From the NCBI GenBank assembly GCA_048380335.1, contig DBFCCI010000087.1, positions 19,264 through 83,263 on the forward strand: a stretch of 64,000 bases of DNA, written 5' to 3'. This stretch comes from Lachnospira sp900551945 (GTDB taxonomy: Bacteria; Bacillota; Clostridia; Lachnospirales; Lachnospiraceae). The notes under the pieces are model-generated. The model did no database searches, was not told the origin of the DNA, and was given only the letters and a program-made list of their open reading frames with translations. Position numbers and translations under genes: made by a program. Positions 8,212 through 16,807 of the stretch are shown here, piece by piece. Position 1 is the stretch's first letter; every line of letters begins with the position of its first letter.

Positions 8212-8670
8212 AAGCTCCTATTTTCTAAGCGGCTTTTGTAAAAACAATAGTAGCTTCTTTTAATTGGTATAGTTTTAGAAAATAAAGAAAGCTATATTTA
8301 TTATTTTACTAATAGAAAATTAAATCAATTGGTAAATATATGAAAAATCATAAAAAGTGAGAGGTTCAATAAATACTTATTTGATTTTGTGACTTAATGG
8401 CGATTAGCATAGTAATATTATACTATAAGTTATGGCTAAATTGAAAATATGAATTATATTTATAAAAGTTGACTTATTAATAATTCATTGCAATATATTA
8501 AAAATAATGTATAATTATAAACATGAAAACATACATATTTAACATTATAAATATAAGTCCTTAACTTTTATGTATAATATTGGTTGGAATTAAGTTTTGT
8601 TTATATTAGGATTACGCTTTCTTAAAATAATATTGTGTTTTCAAAATTATAAAATATAGGGAGGTATGGT
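8212..8670. other. AT-rich divergent intergenic region
   Basis: 459 bp between the divergent receptor remnant and the DUF4234 gene. I see no reading frame or RNA gene. TTGACT at 8469-8474 is followed after 19 bp by TATATT (8494-8499), a weak promoter candidate towards the right. Confidence 0.4.
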
Positions 8671-9066
8671 ATGCCAATTACTAAAAGAAATCTAGCAACT
8701 TGTATTATTTTGTCAATTGTAACTTGTGGTATATATAGTTTATATTGGTTTATAGTTGTTACAGATGATGCTAAGAATGTGTCTAATGACGTAGAAGGAG
8801 CGAGTGGTGGAACAGCTCTTTTATTATCAATTATAACTTGTAATATTTATGGTTTTTATTGGGCTTACAAGCAAGGAGAAAGACTTGACAATGCAAGATA
8901 TATGAGAGGAATGGCAGGTGGTGGCAATTCTAATATACTCTTTTTACTACTTCAAATATTTGGACTTGGAATTGTTAATTATATAATTATGCAGGACATA
9001 CTTAATAAGATTAGTGACTATGACCAGCAGATGATGAATGGCAATAAAGGACCTGTTATTTTTTAA
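8671..9066 (+). CDS. DUF4234 membrane protein
   Basis: 131 residues with two internally similar hydrophobic units: NLATCIILSIVTCGIYSLYW (about 6-25) and ALLLSIITCNIYGFYWAYKQ (about 49-68), each with the T-C-x-I-Y-x-x-Y-W signature of DUF4234, then a third hydrophobic segment near 90-110 ending in a short charged tail. Function unknown. The ribosome binding site GGGAGG is strong. Monocistronic between two AT-rich gaps. Confidence 0.75.
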   Translation: MPITKRNLATCIILSIVTCGIYSLYWFIVVTDDAKNVSNDVEGASGGTALLLSIITCNIYGFYWAYKQGERLDNARYMRGMAGGGNSNILFLLLQIFGLGIVNYIIMQDILNKISDYDQQMMNGNKGPVIF

Positions 9067-9148
9067 GTAATATTAATATTAAGCTTATAATTATAAGTTA
9101 GAAATAAGCTAAGAATATTAAAATATAAAAATTTAAGAAAAATAGTGC

Positions 9149-9177
9149 TTGCATTTTATTAGTATATATGATATCAT
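9149..9177 (+). promoter_or_regulatory. Sigma-A promoter of rplS
   Basis: TTGCAT (9149-9154), 17-bp spacer, TATCAT (9172-9177). Transcription would start near 9184, just before the leader structure. Confidence 0.7.
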
Positions 9178-9184
9178 AAATGAG

Positions 9185-9252
9185 TTGTGAAAAAGAGACG
9201 GTCCTCTGTTACAGCAGATGTATTAAGAACGTCCGAATATTAAGGAGGTCAC
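9185..9252 (+). ncRNA. Probable L19 leader (autoregulatory 5' UTR of rplS)
   Basis: Between the promoter and the ribosome binding site lies a foldable leader: GACG (9197-9200) can pair with CGTC (9230-9233), enclosing TCTG-ttacag-CAGA. Low-G+C Gram-positive rplS genes commonly carry an L19 leader at this position (Rfam describes such a family). I have not scored it against a model. Confidence 0.45.
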
Positions 9253-9254
9253 AC

Positions 9255-9602
9255 ATGAACGATATTATTAAAAACATTGAAAATGCACAGATGAAGGCTG
9301 AAGTGCCACAGTTTAACGTAGGTGATACAGTAAGAGTATCAGCTAAGATTAAGGAAGGTAACCGTGAAAGAACTCAGGTTTTTGAAGGTACAGTATTAAA
9401 GAAGCAGGGTACAGGCGTTCGTGCTACATTTACAGTAAGAAAGATTTCTAATGGCGTAGGTGTTGAAAAGACATGGCCATTACATTCACCTATCGTAGAA
9501 AAGGTTGATGTTGTAAGACGTGGTAAAGTAAGACGTGCTAAGCTTAACTATTTACGTTCAAGAGTAGGTAAGGCTGCTAAGGTTAAAGAATTAGTTAGAT
9601 AA
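9255..9602 (+). CDS. rplS: 50S ribosomal protein L19
   Basis: 115 residues starting MNDIIKNIENAQMKAEVPQF with conserved FNVGDTVRVSAKI, TQVFEGTVLKK and the basic tail RRAKLNYLRSRVGKAAKVKE. The frame is open upstream to 9180, but AAGGAGG at 9242-9248 and family alignment fix the start at 9255. Own promoter, leader and terminator, so it is a single-gene unit. Confidence 0.97.
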   Translation: MNDIIKNIENAQMKAEVPQFNVGDTVRVSAKIKEGNRERTQVFEGTVLKKQGTGVRATFTVRKISNGVGVEKTWPLHSPIVEKVDVVRRGKVRRAKLNYLRSRVGKAAKVKELVR

Positions 9603-9639
9603 TTAAGTGATTTTCATTTAATAATTTATTTATAGAAAT

Positions 9640-9685
9640 GGCTGTTGTATTAAGTATAATTTTCTTAATATAACAGCCGTTTTTA
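9640..9685 (+). terminator. Terminator of rplS
   Basis: GGCTGTTGTATTAAG pairs with CTTAATATAACAGCC (one mismatch) and is followed by GTTTTTA. The GGCTGT/ACAGCC arms recur in the hairpins at 54621 and 61163. Confidence 0.88.
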
Positions 9686-9693
9686 TTTACACA

Positions 9694-9785
9694 GACAATG
9701 AGTAAAATTATGTGTTTGTATAAGAACTTGGCGACTGTTGCGACAACTTGCAAAACACGCAGAACAAGTTTATTATAGTTTATAA
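9694..9785 (+). repeat. Family 3 repeat, copy upstream of lepB, carrying a promoter
   Basis: The segment from ACAATGAGTAAA through GTATAAGAACTTGG to GTTGCGACAACTTG and TATTATAGTTTA aligns with copies at 18911 and, more loosely, 38070 and 62489. TTGCAA (9748-9753) and TATTAT (9771-9776) stand 17 bp apart inside it, a good sigma-A promoter pointing at lepB. Confidence 0.55.
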
Positions 9786-9813
9786 AAATTTAGAAAATAA
9801 AATATGTGAATAC

Positions 9814-9841
9814 TTGCAAGCATTTATATATATGTTATAAT
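9814..9841 (+). promoter_or_regulatory. Sigma-A promoter of lepB
   Basis: TTGCAA (9814-9819), 16-bp spacer, TATAAT (9836-9841), 41 bp before the start codon. Confidence 0.7.
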
Positions 9842-9882
9842 TAAACCGATTAAATCAGTTATTTATACAGTTAGGAGCAATC

Positions 9883-10443
9883 ATGGCTTTATTTCGTAGA
9901 AGATATGAAGAAAATACACAACTTTTAAGTATATTAAAGTTTATATCAGATGTATGTATTGTAATTGTATTTGCTTATGCGTTAGTAACATTTACTTGTG
10001 ATAGAACAACACTTAATGGTAATTCTATGGAAAGTTCAATTACAAGTGGTGATACTGTGCTTATTAATAAGATGGCATATACACTTAAAAGTCCTTCAAG
10101 ATATTCTGTAATAGCATTTCAGTTACATAATACAGCAGGTTCAAAGATATATGTTAAGAGAGTTATAGGACTTCCGGGAGAAACGGTTCAGATTAAGAAT
10201 GGTCATGTATACATAAATGGTGCATTGCTTGAAGATGACATTTCAGACCAGAATATTTTAACAGAAGGAATTGTAAAAAGTGAAGTTACATTGGCAGATG
10301 ACGAGTACTTTGTACTTGGTGATAGCCGTAATAATAGTGAAGACAGTAGATTTGCAAGTATAGGAATGATTAAAGAAGAAGATATACTAGGCTCAGCTTG
10401 GATGATATCAGCTCCATTTGACCATATTGGACTTGTAAAATAA
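9883..10443 (+). CDS. lepB: Signal peptidase I
   Basis: Membrane serine protease that cuts Sec signal peptides. 186 residues: one N-terminal transmembrane helix (about 18-42), the catalytic serine in NGNSMESSI near residue 49, the catalytic lysine in IYVKRVIGLPGETV near 91, and the C-terminal box LGDSRNNSEDSR. This is the single-TM Gram-positive type. It heads a probable unit with rbgA (27-bp gap) and rnhB, and has two promoter candidates upstream. Confidence 0.95.
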   Translation: MALFRRRYEENTQLLSILKFISDVCIVIVFAYALVTFTCDRTTLNGNSMESSITSGDTVLINKMAYTLKSPSRYSVIAFQLHNTAGSKIYVKRVIGLPGETVQIKNGHVYINGALLEDDISDQNILTEGIVKSEVTLADDEYFVLGDSRNNSEDSRFASIGMIKEEDILGSAWMISAPFDHIGLVK

Positions 10444-10470
10444 ATATAATATAAATTAAGTGAGGTTATT

Positions 10471-11316
10471 ATGAATTATCAGTGGTATCCGGGACACATG
10501 ACAAAGGCAAGAAGAATGATGGAGGAAAATATCAAGCTTATTGACCTTGTAATAGAAGTAGTAGACGCAAGAATTCCTATGAGCAGTCGTAATCCTGACA
10601 TAGATAATCTTGCAAAAAATAAAGCAAGACTTATATTATTGAATAAATCGGACTTATCAGACGAAAGACTTAATGCAGCTTGGATAGAGTACTTTAAGAG
10701 TCAAGGCTTTTTTGTATTAAAGATTAATTCAAGAACAGGTGCAGGTATTAAGCAAATTAATGCAACTGTAGCTGAGGCTTGTAAAGAAAAGATTGAAAGA
10801 GATAAAAAGAAAGGTATAATGAACCGTCCAGTACGAGCAATGGTTGTTGGGATACCTAATGTTGGTAAATCTACATTTATTAATTCTTATGCAGGAAAGG
10901 CGTGTGCAAAGACGGGCAATAAGCCGGGTGTTACTAAGGGCAAACAGTGGATACGTCTTAATAAGAATATAGAGCTTTTAGACACTCCGGGTATACTTTG
11001 GCCTAAGTTTGACAATCAAGAGGTTGGAAAAAGACTTGCAATGATTGGCTCTATGAATGATGAAGTAATACATCTTGATGAACTTGCACTTGATACAATC
11101 AAGTATATTATGCAGGCTTATCCTAATAATCTTAATGAGAGATATGGTGTTGATGAGAACCAAGAAGCACTTCAAATTATGGAAGAAATCGCTGCAAAAA
11201 GAGGTTGTCTAAAAAGGGGCGGAATGGTTGACTATGAGAAAGCTGCTTTAATTATTATGGACGATTATAGAAGCGGAAGGTTAGGAAGAATAACACTAGA
11301 AAGCCCTGAGCAATAA
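10471..11316 (+). CDS. rbgA: Ribosome biogenesis GTPase RbgA (YlqF)
   Basis: 281 residues with circularly permuted GTPase order: the G4 motif LNKSDL near residue 58 comes before the G1 loop GIPNVGKST near 127 and the G3 motif DTPG near 171. The start YQWYPGHMTKARRMM is diagnostic. It acts late in 50S assembly. GAGG lies 7 bases before the ATG. The position between lepB and rnhB matches Bacillus. Confidence 0.95.
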   Translation: MNYQWYPGHMTKARRMMEENIKLIDLVIEVVDARIPMSSRNPDIDNLAKNKARLILLNKSDLSDERLNAAWIEYFKSQGFFVLKINSRTGAGIKQINATVAEACKEKIERDKKKGIMNRPVRAMVVGIPNVGKSTFINSYAGKACAKTGNKPGVTKGKQWIRLNKNIELLDTPGILWPKFDNQEVGKRLAMIGSMNDEVIHLDELALDTIKYIMQAYPNNLNERYGVDENQEALQIMEEIAAKRGCLKRGGMVDYEKAALIIMDDYRSGRLGRITLESPEQ

Positions 11317-11388
11317 ATCTGTTTTAAGCTAATAATATTAGATTTATAAGGTGTTTAAGTAATCAAAACGAAAGGGTTATTTACAGAT

Positions 11389-12108
11389 ATGACAAGCATT
11401 GAGAATTTACAAAGACAAATTGAGTTAGGAATAGATGAGAATGGCAAATTTTTAACAAAGAAATGTATTTCAGAATTAAAAAGACAGTTAAAGCTTGAAC
11501 TTGAAAAAGAAAGAGTTGAAGCTTTGTGTGAATATGAAAAGCAATATGATTATTGTAGTTATATTTGTGGAATAGATGAGGCGGGGAGAGGTCCACTTGC
11601 TGGCCCTGTTGTTGCAGGAGCTGTTGTACTTCCAAAGGATACAAGAATACTTTATATAAATGATTCAAAAAAGTTAAGCGAAAAAAGACGAGAAGAACTT
11701 TTTGAAGTTATAAAAAAAGAAGCTATAAGTGTAGGAGTGGGTATTGCAACTCCACAGCGCATAGATGAGATTAATATTTTGCAAGCAACTTATGAAGCTA
11801 TGAGAATGGCTATAAGCAAGCTTAGTGTTAAGCCGGATGTTTTACTTAATGACGCAGTTACTATTCCAGAAGTTGACATACAGCAAGTGCCTATAATTAA
11901 AGGTGATGCTAAGAGTATGTCAATAGGTGCGGCGAGCATTATTGCAAAAGTGACAAGGGACCATATAATGTATGATTATGATAAGCAGTATCCAGAGTAT
12001 GGCTTTGCAAAGCATAAAGGCTATGGAACGAAGCAGCATACAGATGCAATTCGCAAATATGGCGCTTGTCCTATACATAGAATGACATTTTTAAAAAATA
12101 TATTGTAA
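11389..12108 (+). CDS. rnhB: Ribonuclease HII
   Basis: Removes RNA from RNA-DNA hybrids and single ribonucleotides from DNA. 239 residues: an N-terminal extension of about 55 residues (longer than E. coli RNase HII, as usual in Firmicutes), then the catalytic core GIDEAGRGPLAGPVVAGAVV with the DE metal ligands, LLNDAVTIP and the C-terminal HKGYGTKQH. Start at ATG after AAAGGG. Confidence 0.95.
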   Translation: MTSIENLQRQIELGIDENGKFLTKKCISELKRQLKLELEKERVEALCEYEKQYDYCSYICGIDEAGRGPLAGPVVAGAVVLPKDTRILYINDSKKLSEKRREELFEVIKKEAISVGVGIATPQRIDEINILQATYEAMRMAISKLSVKPDVLLNDAVTIPEVDIQQVPIIKGDAKSMSIGAASIIAKVTRDHIMYDYDKQYPEYGFAKHKGYGTKQHTDAIRKYGACPIHRMTFLKNIL

Positions 12109-12198
12109 GCTTATAATGTGAGTTTTCAAAGTTAAACTTCAACATAAGATGTATTGTAACAACTGATAAAATAAATATTTTAGTGGAGCGTGATATTT

Positions 12199-13809
12199 AT
12201 GGCATTTAATATTTCAAATTTATTTAGTAATCTTAGTAATTCGCAGCTTAATACAACTGTAAATGAGAGTCAGAATGTCAATTCTAATGGTCAGATTAAT
12301 AATTCCAATAGCAGTACAGTTGCACAAAATAGCAAGGCTGTAATTGAAATGTTAAAAAGTATGCTTGAGGGTGATATTTTATCAGGAACAGTTACTAATA
12401 TTGAAAATGACAATGTGACATTACAGCTTGGCAATGGTGAAAAACTTTTAGCTCACCTTACTGACAATTCTTCAATACAGACAGGGCAAAATATGACATT
12501 TTTATTGGAAAATAATATGTCAGATACTATTGCGTTAAAGCCCCTTATGCAGGAATCACAGCAGTTATATATGATAAGTAATGCGTTAGAAGCCGCTAAT
12601 TATCCAGCTACGAAGGAAAATGTAAATATCGTAAAAGAACTTATTAATATGAATATGCCCGTTGATGTTGATACTATAAGTGAAGCAATTAAAAATGCAG
12701 TTCGTTTTCCAGACGCAGACATTAATACAATTGCAAATCTTATGAAGTTGGATATTCCTGTAACTCAGGAAAATATAGAGCAATTTGAAGCTTATAAAAG
12801 TTATGAGCATAGCATAATGGGAGAGATTAATAATTTCAGCTCAGATTTAAGTAGTGCTGTAAGTAATCTTATTTCTGAAAATGGCTACGAAGACGGTCTT
12901 AACTTGTTAGAAAATACTATTAATTCGCTTTATAATAATAGTGTAAATAGTGAGGAGGCTTCACAATTAGAAAGTCAAGTAGCAAGTCAAGATATAAATA
13001 CATTTATGGATAATAATGAGATAAATCAGCTTGCAACGAACATTTCGAATACTTTAGGAAATTCAGCAGAACAAATTGTAAATGATATTAAAAATGAAAA
13101 TATTTCAACTAAAGATGTATTAACAAGGCTTAATGGACTTCTTAGTGTAGCTGATAAAGAAGCAGTTTCCAATCTTATTAATTCAAAGGAATATTCTTGT
13201 CTTTTAAAGCAAATGACGGCTGAAACAATGATGATAACAGCGCAAAATGTTGCACAGCAAGATGGAATCAAAAATTTCTATAAAAGACTTAAAAAAAGTG
13301 TTGATACGATTTCACAAAATGCTAAAGCAGCAGCGGCAGAGTCACCACTTGCAAAGAGTATGGGTGAGATAAAAAGTAACATTGATTTTATGAATGATTT
13401 GAATAAAAATATGACATTTGTTCAGATGCCTGTAAAATTTACTGAAAGTACGGGCAATGGTGATTTGTATGTATTTACTAATAAAAAGGCATTGCAGAAT
13501 GGTACAGATAAAATCAGTGCGTTACTACACCTTGATATGGATAATCTAGGCCCTATGGATATATACGTTAATTTGGCAGGGAAAAATGTATCTACTAACT
13601 TTTGCCTTGAAAGTGAAGAAATGCTTGATTTTGTATATGCTAACATAGATAAACTTAATGCAAGGCTTGAAGCTTTAGGTTATAATGCCGAATTTAAAAT
13701 GAAGCTTTCAAAAGATAATGAAGAAAATGTTGATTTTGTTGACGATTTTATTAATAAGGATAATCCACCAATGAAGATATCTCAATATGTTTTTGATATT
13801 AAGGCGTAA
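12199..13809 (+). CDS. FliK-like protein (DUF6240 type)
   Basis: 536 residues, Asn/Ser-rich and helical. The N-terminal part has a small beta-domain (DILSGTVTNIENDNVTLQLG). The C-terminal 100 residues (LHLDMDNLGPMDIYVNLAGK through LNARLEALGYNAEFKMKL) follow the pattern of the flagellar hook-length control C-terminal domain. It lies between rnhB and a FlhB-C-terminus-like gene, the position of ylqG in Bacillus. No hook or basal-body genes are present, so a role in flagellar export is uncertain. The ATG at 12199 follows TGGAG; a GTG at 12190 is less likely. Confidence 0.65.
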   Translation: MAFNISNLFSNLSNSQLNTTVNESQNVNSNGQINNSNSSTVAQNSKAVIEMLKSMLEGDILSGTVTNIENDNVTLQLGNGEKLLAHLTDNSSIQTGQNMTFLLENNMSDTIALKPLMQESQQLYMISNALEAANYPATKENVNIVKELINMNMPVDVDTISEAIKNAVRFPDADINTIANLMKLDIPVTQENIEQFEAYKSYEHSIMGEINNFSSDLSSAVSNLISENGYEDGLNLLENTINSLYNNSVNSEEASQLESQVASQDINTFMDNNEINQLATNISNTLGNSAEQIVNDIKNENISTKDVLTRLNGLLSVADKEAVSNLINSKEYSCLLKQMTAETMMITAQNVAQQDGIKNFYKRLKKSVDTISQNAKAAAAESPLAKSMGEIKSNIDFMNDLNKNMTFVQMPVKFTESTGNGDLYVFTNKKALQNGTDKISALLHLDMDNLGPMDIYVNLAGKNVSTNFCLESEEMLDFVYANIDKLNARLEALGYNAEFKMKLSKDNEENVDFVDDFINKDNPPMKISQYVFDIKA

Positions 13810-13977
13810 GATTTTAATATTATCAAGTAGGTGGTTTGGATTTATTATATAAAGTTTTAATTGATGTGGTGTAGAATTTGTATTAATTGATTGTATAAAA
13901 AGACAAGTGAGAATATAGCAAAGTAACAATTGTTTATTTGGTAAATTAATGTTTATGTTTGTGAGAAGGATTTGTTT

Positions 13978-14316
13978 ATGAAAAGACAAGGAAATAAAAA
14001 TATAAATGATTTTACATATACAAAGGAAGACGAAGAAAGGGACTTAAAAAGAAATAAAGTGTCAGTTGCTCTCCAATACAATCCCGGTGAACAAGCACCT
14101 AAAATAATAGCATCAGGTCGTGGGGCAATTGCTGAAAAGATTATTGAAAAAGCTAAAGAAGCAGATGTGCCACTTTATGAAGACAGCAAGCTTGCTAATA
14201 CTTTGTCAAAGCTTGAAATAGGAGATATGATACCGCCTGAGCTTTATAATGTAGTTGCAGAAATTCTTGTATTTGTTGACGATTGCGATAGAATTAAAGC
14301 AAAGTTAGGGCATTAA
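13978..14316 (+). CDS. FlhB C-terminal-like export-switch protein (YlqH type)
   Basis: 112 residues corresponding only to the cytoplasmic C-terminal domain of FlhB/EscU: VSVALQYNPGEQAPKIIASG, IAEKIIEKAKEADVPLYEDS and LANTLSKLEIGDMIPPELY. The membrane part is absent. Full FlhB self-cleaves at Asn-Pro-Thr-His; here the site reads NPGE, so cleavage is not expected. Homologues (FlhX/YlqH) can partly replace FlhB-C in some species. GAAGGA precedes the ATG; an in-frame TTG at 13972 is ignored. Confidence 0.82.
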   Translation: MKRQGNKNINDFTYTKEDEERDLKRNKVSVALQYNPGEQAPKIIASGRGAIAEKIIEKAKEADVPLYEDSKLANTLSKLEIGDMIPPELYNVVAEILVFVDDCDRIKAKLGH

Positions 14317-14394
14317 AAAGTTGTTTTGAAGCAAAATACAAAATTAAAGAGGGAGTGCATTAGTGAAAAATATATTGATGAGAAAGGAGAGCTT

Positions 14395-14736
14395 TTGAAT
14401 AAAAGGGCAGTAGGTAAAATTGGGGAAAAGATAGCGATGGAGTATCTTTTACAACAGGGATATTTTATTGTTAAGATGAATTATAATTGTAAAATAGGTG
14501 AAATAGACATAATTGCTTCAAAAAGAGATGTTATAGTATTCGTGGAAGTTAAGTATAGAAAAAATAGTTCTTTTGGAGTTTCATTTGAAGCTGTTGATAG
14601 AAAAAAGCAGTGTAAGATACGAAATGTAGCAGAATATTATATAACGTATGAACTTGAAAAAACAGATGTTAATTGTAGATTTGATGTTATTGGAATAGAT
14701 AATGGAAATATAACACATATTGAAAATGCGTTTTAA
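14395..14736 (+). CDS. YraN family (UPF0102) endonuclease-like protein
   Basis: 113 residues beginning with TTG and reading (M)NKRAVGKIGEKIAMEYLLQQ, with the nuclease-like core IGEIDIIASKRDVIVFVEVK (D-x-x-ExK-type). Function is unproven; homologues are near universal. The frame is open back to TTG 14326, but AAAGGAG at 14383-14389 and the normal family length favour TTG 14395. A 12-codon frame starting at GTG 14363, with its own GAGGGAG, ends TTTTGA exactly over this start, which suggests translational coupling. Confidence 0.85.
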   Translation: MNKRAVGKIGEKIAMEYLLQQGYFIVKMNYNCKIGEIDIIASKRDVIVFVEVKYRKNSSFGVSFEAVDRKKQCKIRNVAEYYITYELEKTDVNCRFDVIGIDNGNITHIENAF

Positions 14737-14745
14737 GAATATTTG

Positions 14746-14779
14746 TTACTGTTCACATCTTAAGTGTGACTAGTAACGA
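14746..14779. terminator. Hairpin after yraN-type gene
   Basis: GTTACTGTTCACA pairs with TGTGACTAGTAAC with two mismatches. No T-run follows, so terminator function is uncertain. Confidence 0.4.
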
Positions 14780-14808
14780 ATTAAAATAATAGACGAAAGG
14801 GATTTGTT

Positions 14809-15702
14809 ATGAATTTAAAATATATTGATAATGAGAAGATTTATAGTAAGCTTTCTAAAGAAAATCTTCCCAATGTTACGAAAACAACAAAGTGTGTAAT
14901 TAAGGATAATACGCCAATTATCAAGTTTACACCGTTTGAAGATATAGATTTTATAGAGCATGGCTTTTCAACAAGGCTTGGTGGTTTTAGTAGTGGAATT
15001 TATAAGTCGATGAACCTTACCTTTAATATGGACGATAAGCCTGAAAATGTTTTAAAAAACTTTCAAAAAATGGCACAAGTACTTGATACTACAGTTGACA
15101 ATATGGTTTACTCAAAGCAGACTCATACAACTAATGTGTTAAAGGTGGATAGTAGTTATAGGGGAATGGGTATTGTAAAGGAAAGAAGTTTTGATAATAT
15201 AGACGGACTTATAACTAATGAAGCTAATGTATGTCTTGTTACATCTTATGCCGATTGTGTGCCATTATTTTTTGTTGACAAGGTCAATAAATGTATTGGC
15301 TCATCACATTCGGGTTGGCGTGGTACTGTTGGAAATATTGCTAAAAATACATTAGAGCTTATGAATAAAGAGTTTGGAACAAGACCAGAAGATGTAGTAA
15401 CATTTATAGGCCCTAGTATATGTGAAAACTGTTATGAAGTTAGTAGTGATGTAATAGATGAGTATAAAAAGACATTTTCTAAAGAAGAACTTGAAAATAT
15501 TGTACACAATGGAAAAGAAGAAGGAAAGTATCAACTTAATCTTCAAATGGCAAATTACTACAATATGGTTAATTCAGGAGTAATCCCAAGTAATATAAGT
15601 ATTTCTGACATATGCACTTGTTGTAATTCTGATGTGTTATTTTCGCATAGAGCTACACATGGAAAACGTGGAATATTATGTGGGTTTATATACATTAAAT
15701 AG
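14809..15702 (+). CDS. pgeF: Peptidoglycan editing factor PgeF (laccase-domain, YfiH family)
   Basis: 297 residues, somewhat longer than the usual 240-280. Metal-site motifs: FSTRLGGFSSGIYKSMNL, SYADCVPLFFVD, SSHSGWRGTVGNIAKNT and CTCCNSDVLFSHRATHGKRG. The His and Cys ligands of the family are all visible. In E. coli the homologue removes L-Ser-containing errors from cell-wall precursors; some family members show purine-nucleoside phosphorylase or adenosine deaminase activity. Monocistronic. Confidence 0.9.
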   Translation: MNLKYIDNEKIYSKLSKENLPNVTKTTKCVIKDNTPIIKFTPFEDIDFIEHGFSTRLGGFSSGIYKSMNLTFNMDDKPENVLKNFQKMAQVLDTTVDNMVYSKQTHTTNVLKVDSSYRGMGIVKERSFDNIDGLITNEANVCLVTSYADCVPLFFVDKVNKCIGSSHSGWRGTVGNIAKNTLELMNKEFGTRPEDVVTFIGPSICENCYEVSSDVIDEYKKTFSKEELENIVHNGKEEGKYQLNLQMANYYNMVNSGVIPSNISISDICTCCNSDVLFSHRATHGKRGILCGFIYIK

Positions 15703-15759
15703 ATTTATTAGTTTTATATAACTAACACAATAAAATGTTAAGACTGGAGGTTAGTATAA

Positions 15760-16470
15760 ATGATGGAAACAAGTATGATGTATTATGATAATTCTAAGGA
15801 GGAGAATGTAAAAGTAAAAGAGCCTGAACTTCAGAATAGTTTTGTAAATGAAATGCAGTTAGACCCTAAGTTTCAAGAGCTTATGATGATGTATCGCTGT
15901 GCAATTAGGGAAGTACAGACTAAGATGGAGGTGCTTAATGATGAATTTCAGACAAGAAGAAAGCGCAATCCTATAGATACAATAAGGTCAAGAATAAAAA
16001 GCCCTTCAAGTATTTATGAAAAGCTTGAAAGGCGTGGCTTTGAAAAGTCATTATCATCAATAATGAATAACCTTAATGACGTTGCTGGTGTAAGAGTTGT
16101 GTGTCCATTTATAAGTGATATTTATGAAGTTGCTAATATGCTCACATCGCAAGACGATATTGAAGTAATGGAGGTTAAGGACTATATTAAAAATCCTAAA
16201 GCTAATGGATATAGAAGTCTTCATTATGTTATTATTGTGCCAATTTATCTTTCTTCTGGTAAGGAGTATATGAAAGTGGAAGTTCAGATTAGAACTATTG
16301 CAATGAATTTCTGGGCTAGTCTTGAACATCAAATGCACTATAAGCATTTTGATAACAACGAAATTCCTGACGTAGTATCTGAGCTTACAAGATGTGCGGA
16401 AAATATTTATAATACCGATACACGCATGCAGGAAATCAGAGATAATATAATGCCTATGATACATAAATAA
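15760..16470 (+). CDS. Small alarmone synthetase (RelA/SpoT synthetase-domain protein)
   Basis: 236 residues holding only the (p)ppGpp synthetase domain: RSRIKSPSSIYEKLERRGF (ATP binding), LNDVAGVRVVCPFISDIYEVA, YIKNPKANGYRSLHYVI (GTP-binding G-loop) and VEVQIRTIAMNFWASLEHQM. No HD hydrolase, TGS or ACT regions. This matches YjbM/YwaC-type enzymes, whose activity is set by transcription rather than ribosome binding. GGAGG lies 9 bases before the ATG. Monocistronic, followed by a strong terminator. Confidence 0.92.
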   Translation: MMETSMMYYDNSKEENVKVKEPELQNSFVNEMQLDPKFQELMMMYRCAIREVQTKMEVLNDEFQTRRKRNPIDTIRSRIKSPSSIYEKLERRGFEKSLSSIMNNLNDVAGVRVVCPFISDIYEVANMLTSQDDIEVMEVKDYIKNPKANGYRSLHYVIIVPIYLSSGKEYMKVEVQIRTIAMNFWASLEHQMHYKHFDNNEIPDVVSELTRCAENIYNTDTRMQEIRDNIMPMIHK

Positions 16471-16598
16471 GAATATTATTTTAAAGTATTTGAGAAAATG
16501 GAGTAATAGTGTCACTCATTGCTTGCCCAAGAAAATTATTATTTAAAATTAAAAAAAAATTTAAAAAATGTTGTAGTTACAACAGAAACTTTTGAAAA

Positions 16599-16679
16599 AA
16601 TGCAATATACTCTAACAGTACCGAGTTGATAAAACTATGTAAAACCTAAGTGCTGTTAGGGATTGCATTTATTTTTTTA
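16599..16679 (+). terminator. Two-part terminator hairpin upstream of hcp
   Basis: AATGCAAT (16599-16606) pairs with ATTGCATT (16662-16669) and CTAACAG (16612-16618) with CTGTTAG (16653-16659), separated by small internal bulges and a 34-nt apical loop. ATTTTTTTA follows. It ends transcription from the alarmone synthetase gene and insulates hcp. Confidence 0.75.
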
Positions 16680-16719
16680 TAAAGTGTATAAAAACGTAAA
16701 TTTATGGTAATTATAAAGC

Positions 16720-16735
16720 TGTAACATATGTTTCA
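16720..16735. promoter_or_regulatory. CRP/FNR-type palindrome upstream of hcp (HcpR-like site)
   Basis: TGTAACATATGTTTCA differs from a perfect 16-bp palindrome by one base. Its centre lies about 58-61 bp upstream of the start expected from TATAAT at 16774-16779. The -35 position (16751-16756, CGGACT) is non-consensus, as expected for an activator-dependent promoter. Nitrosative-stress regulators of the HcpR group control hcp in many anaerobes; the assignment here is inference. Confidence 0.55.
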
Positions 16736-16773
16736 TTTAACTTGCTATGGCGGACTGTAAATTTGGCTAATGA

Positions 16774-16779
16774 TATAAT
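16774..16779 (+). promoter_or_regulatory. -10 box of the hcp operon
   Basis: TATAAT without a matching -35 hexamer, 29 bp before the start codon. Confidence 0.5.
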
Positions 16780-16807
16780 ATATAGACAGCACAGAAAGAG
16801 GAATGAT

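Noticed and set aside
16571..16584. GTTGTAGTTACAAC palindrome upstream of hcp as the regulator site
   Set aside because: It lies before the strong terminator at 16599-16679 and too far from the hcp -10 box; the palindrome at 16720 is better placed.
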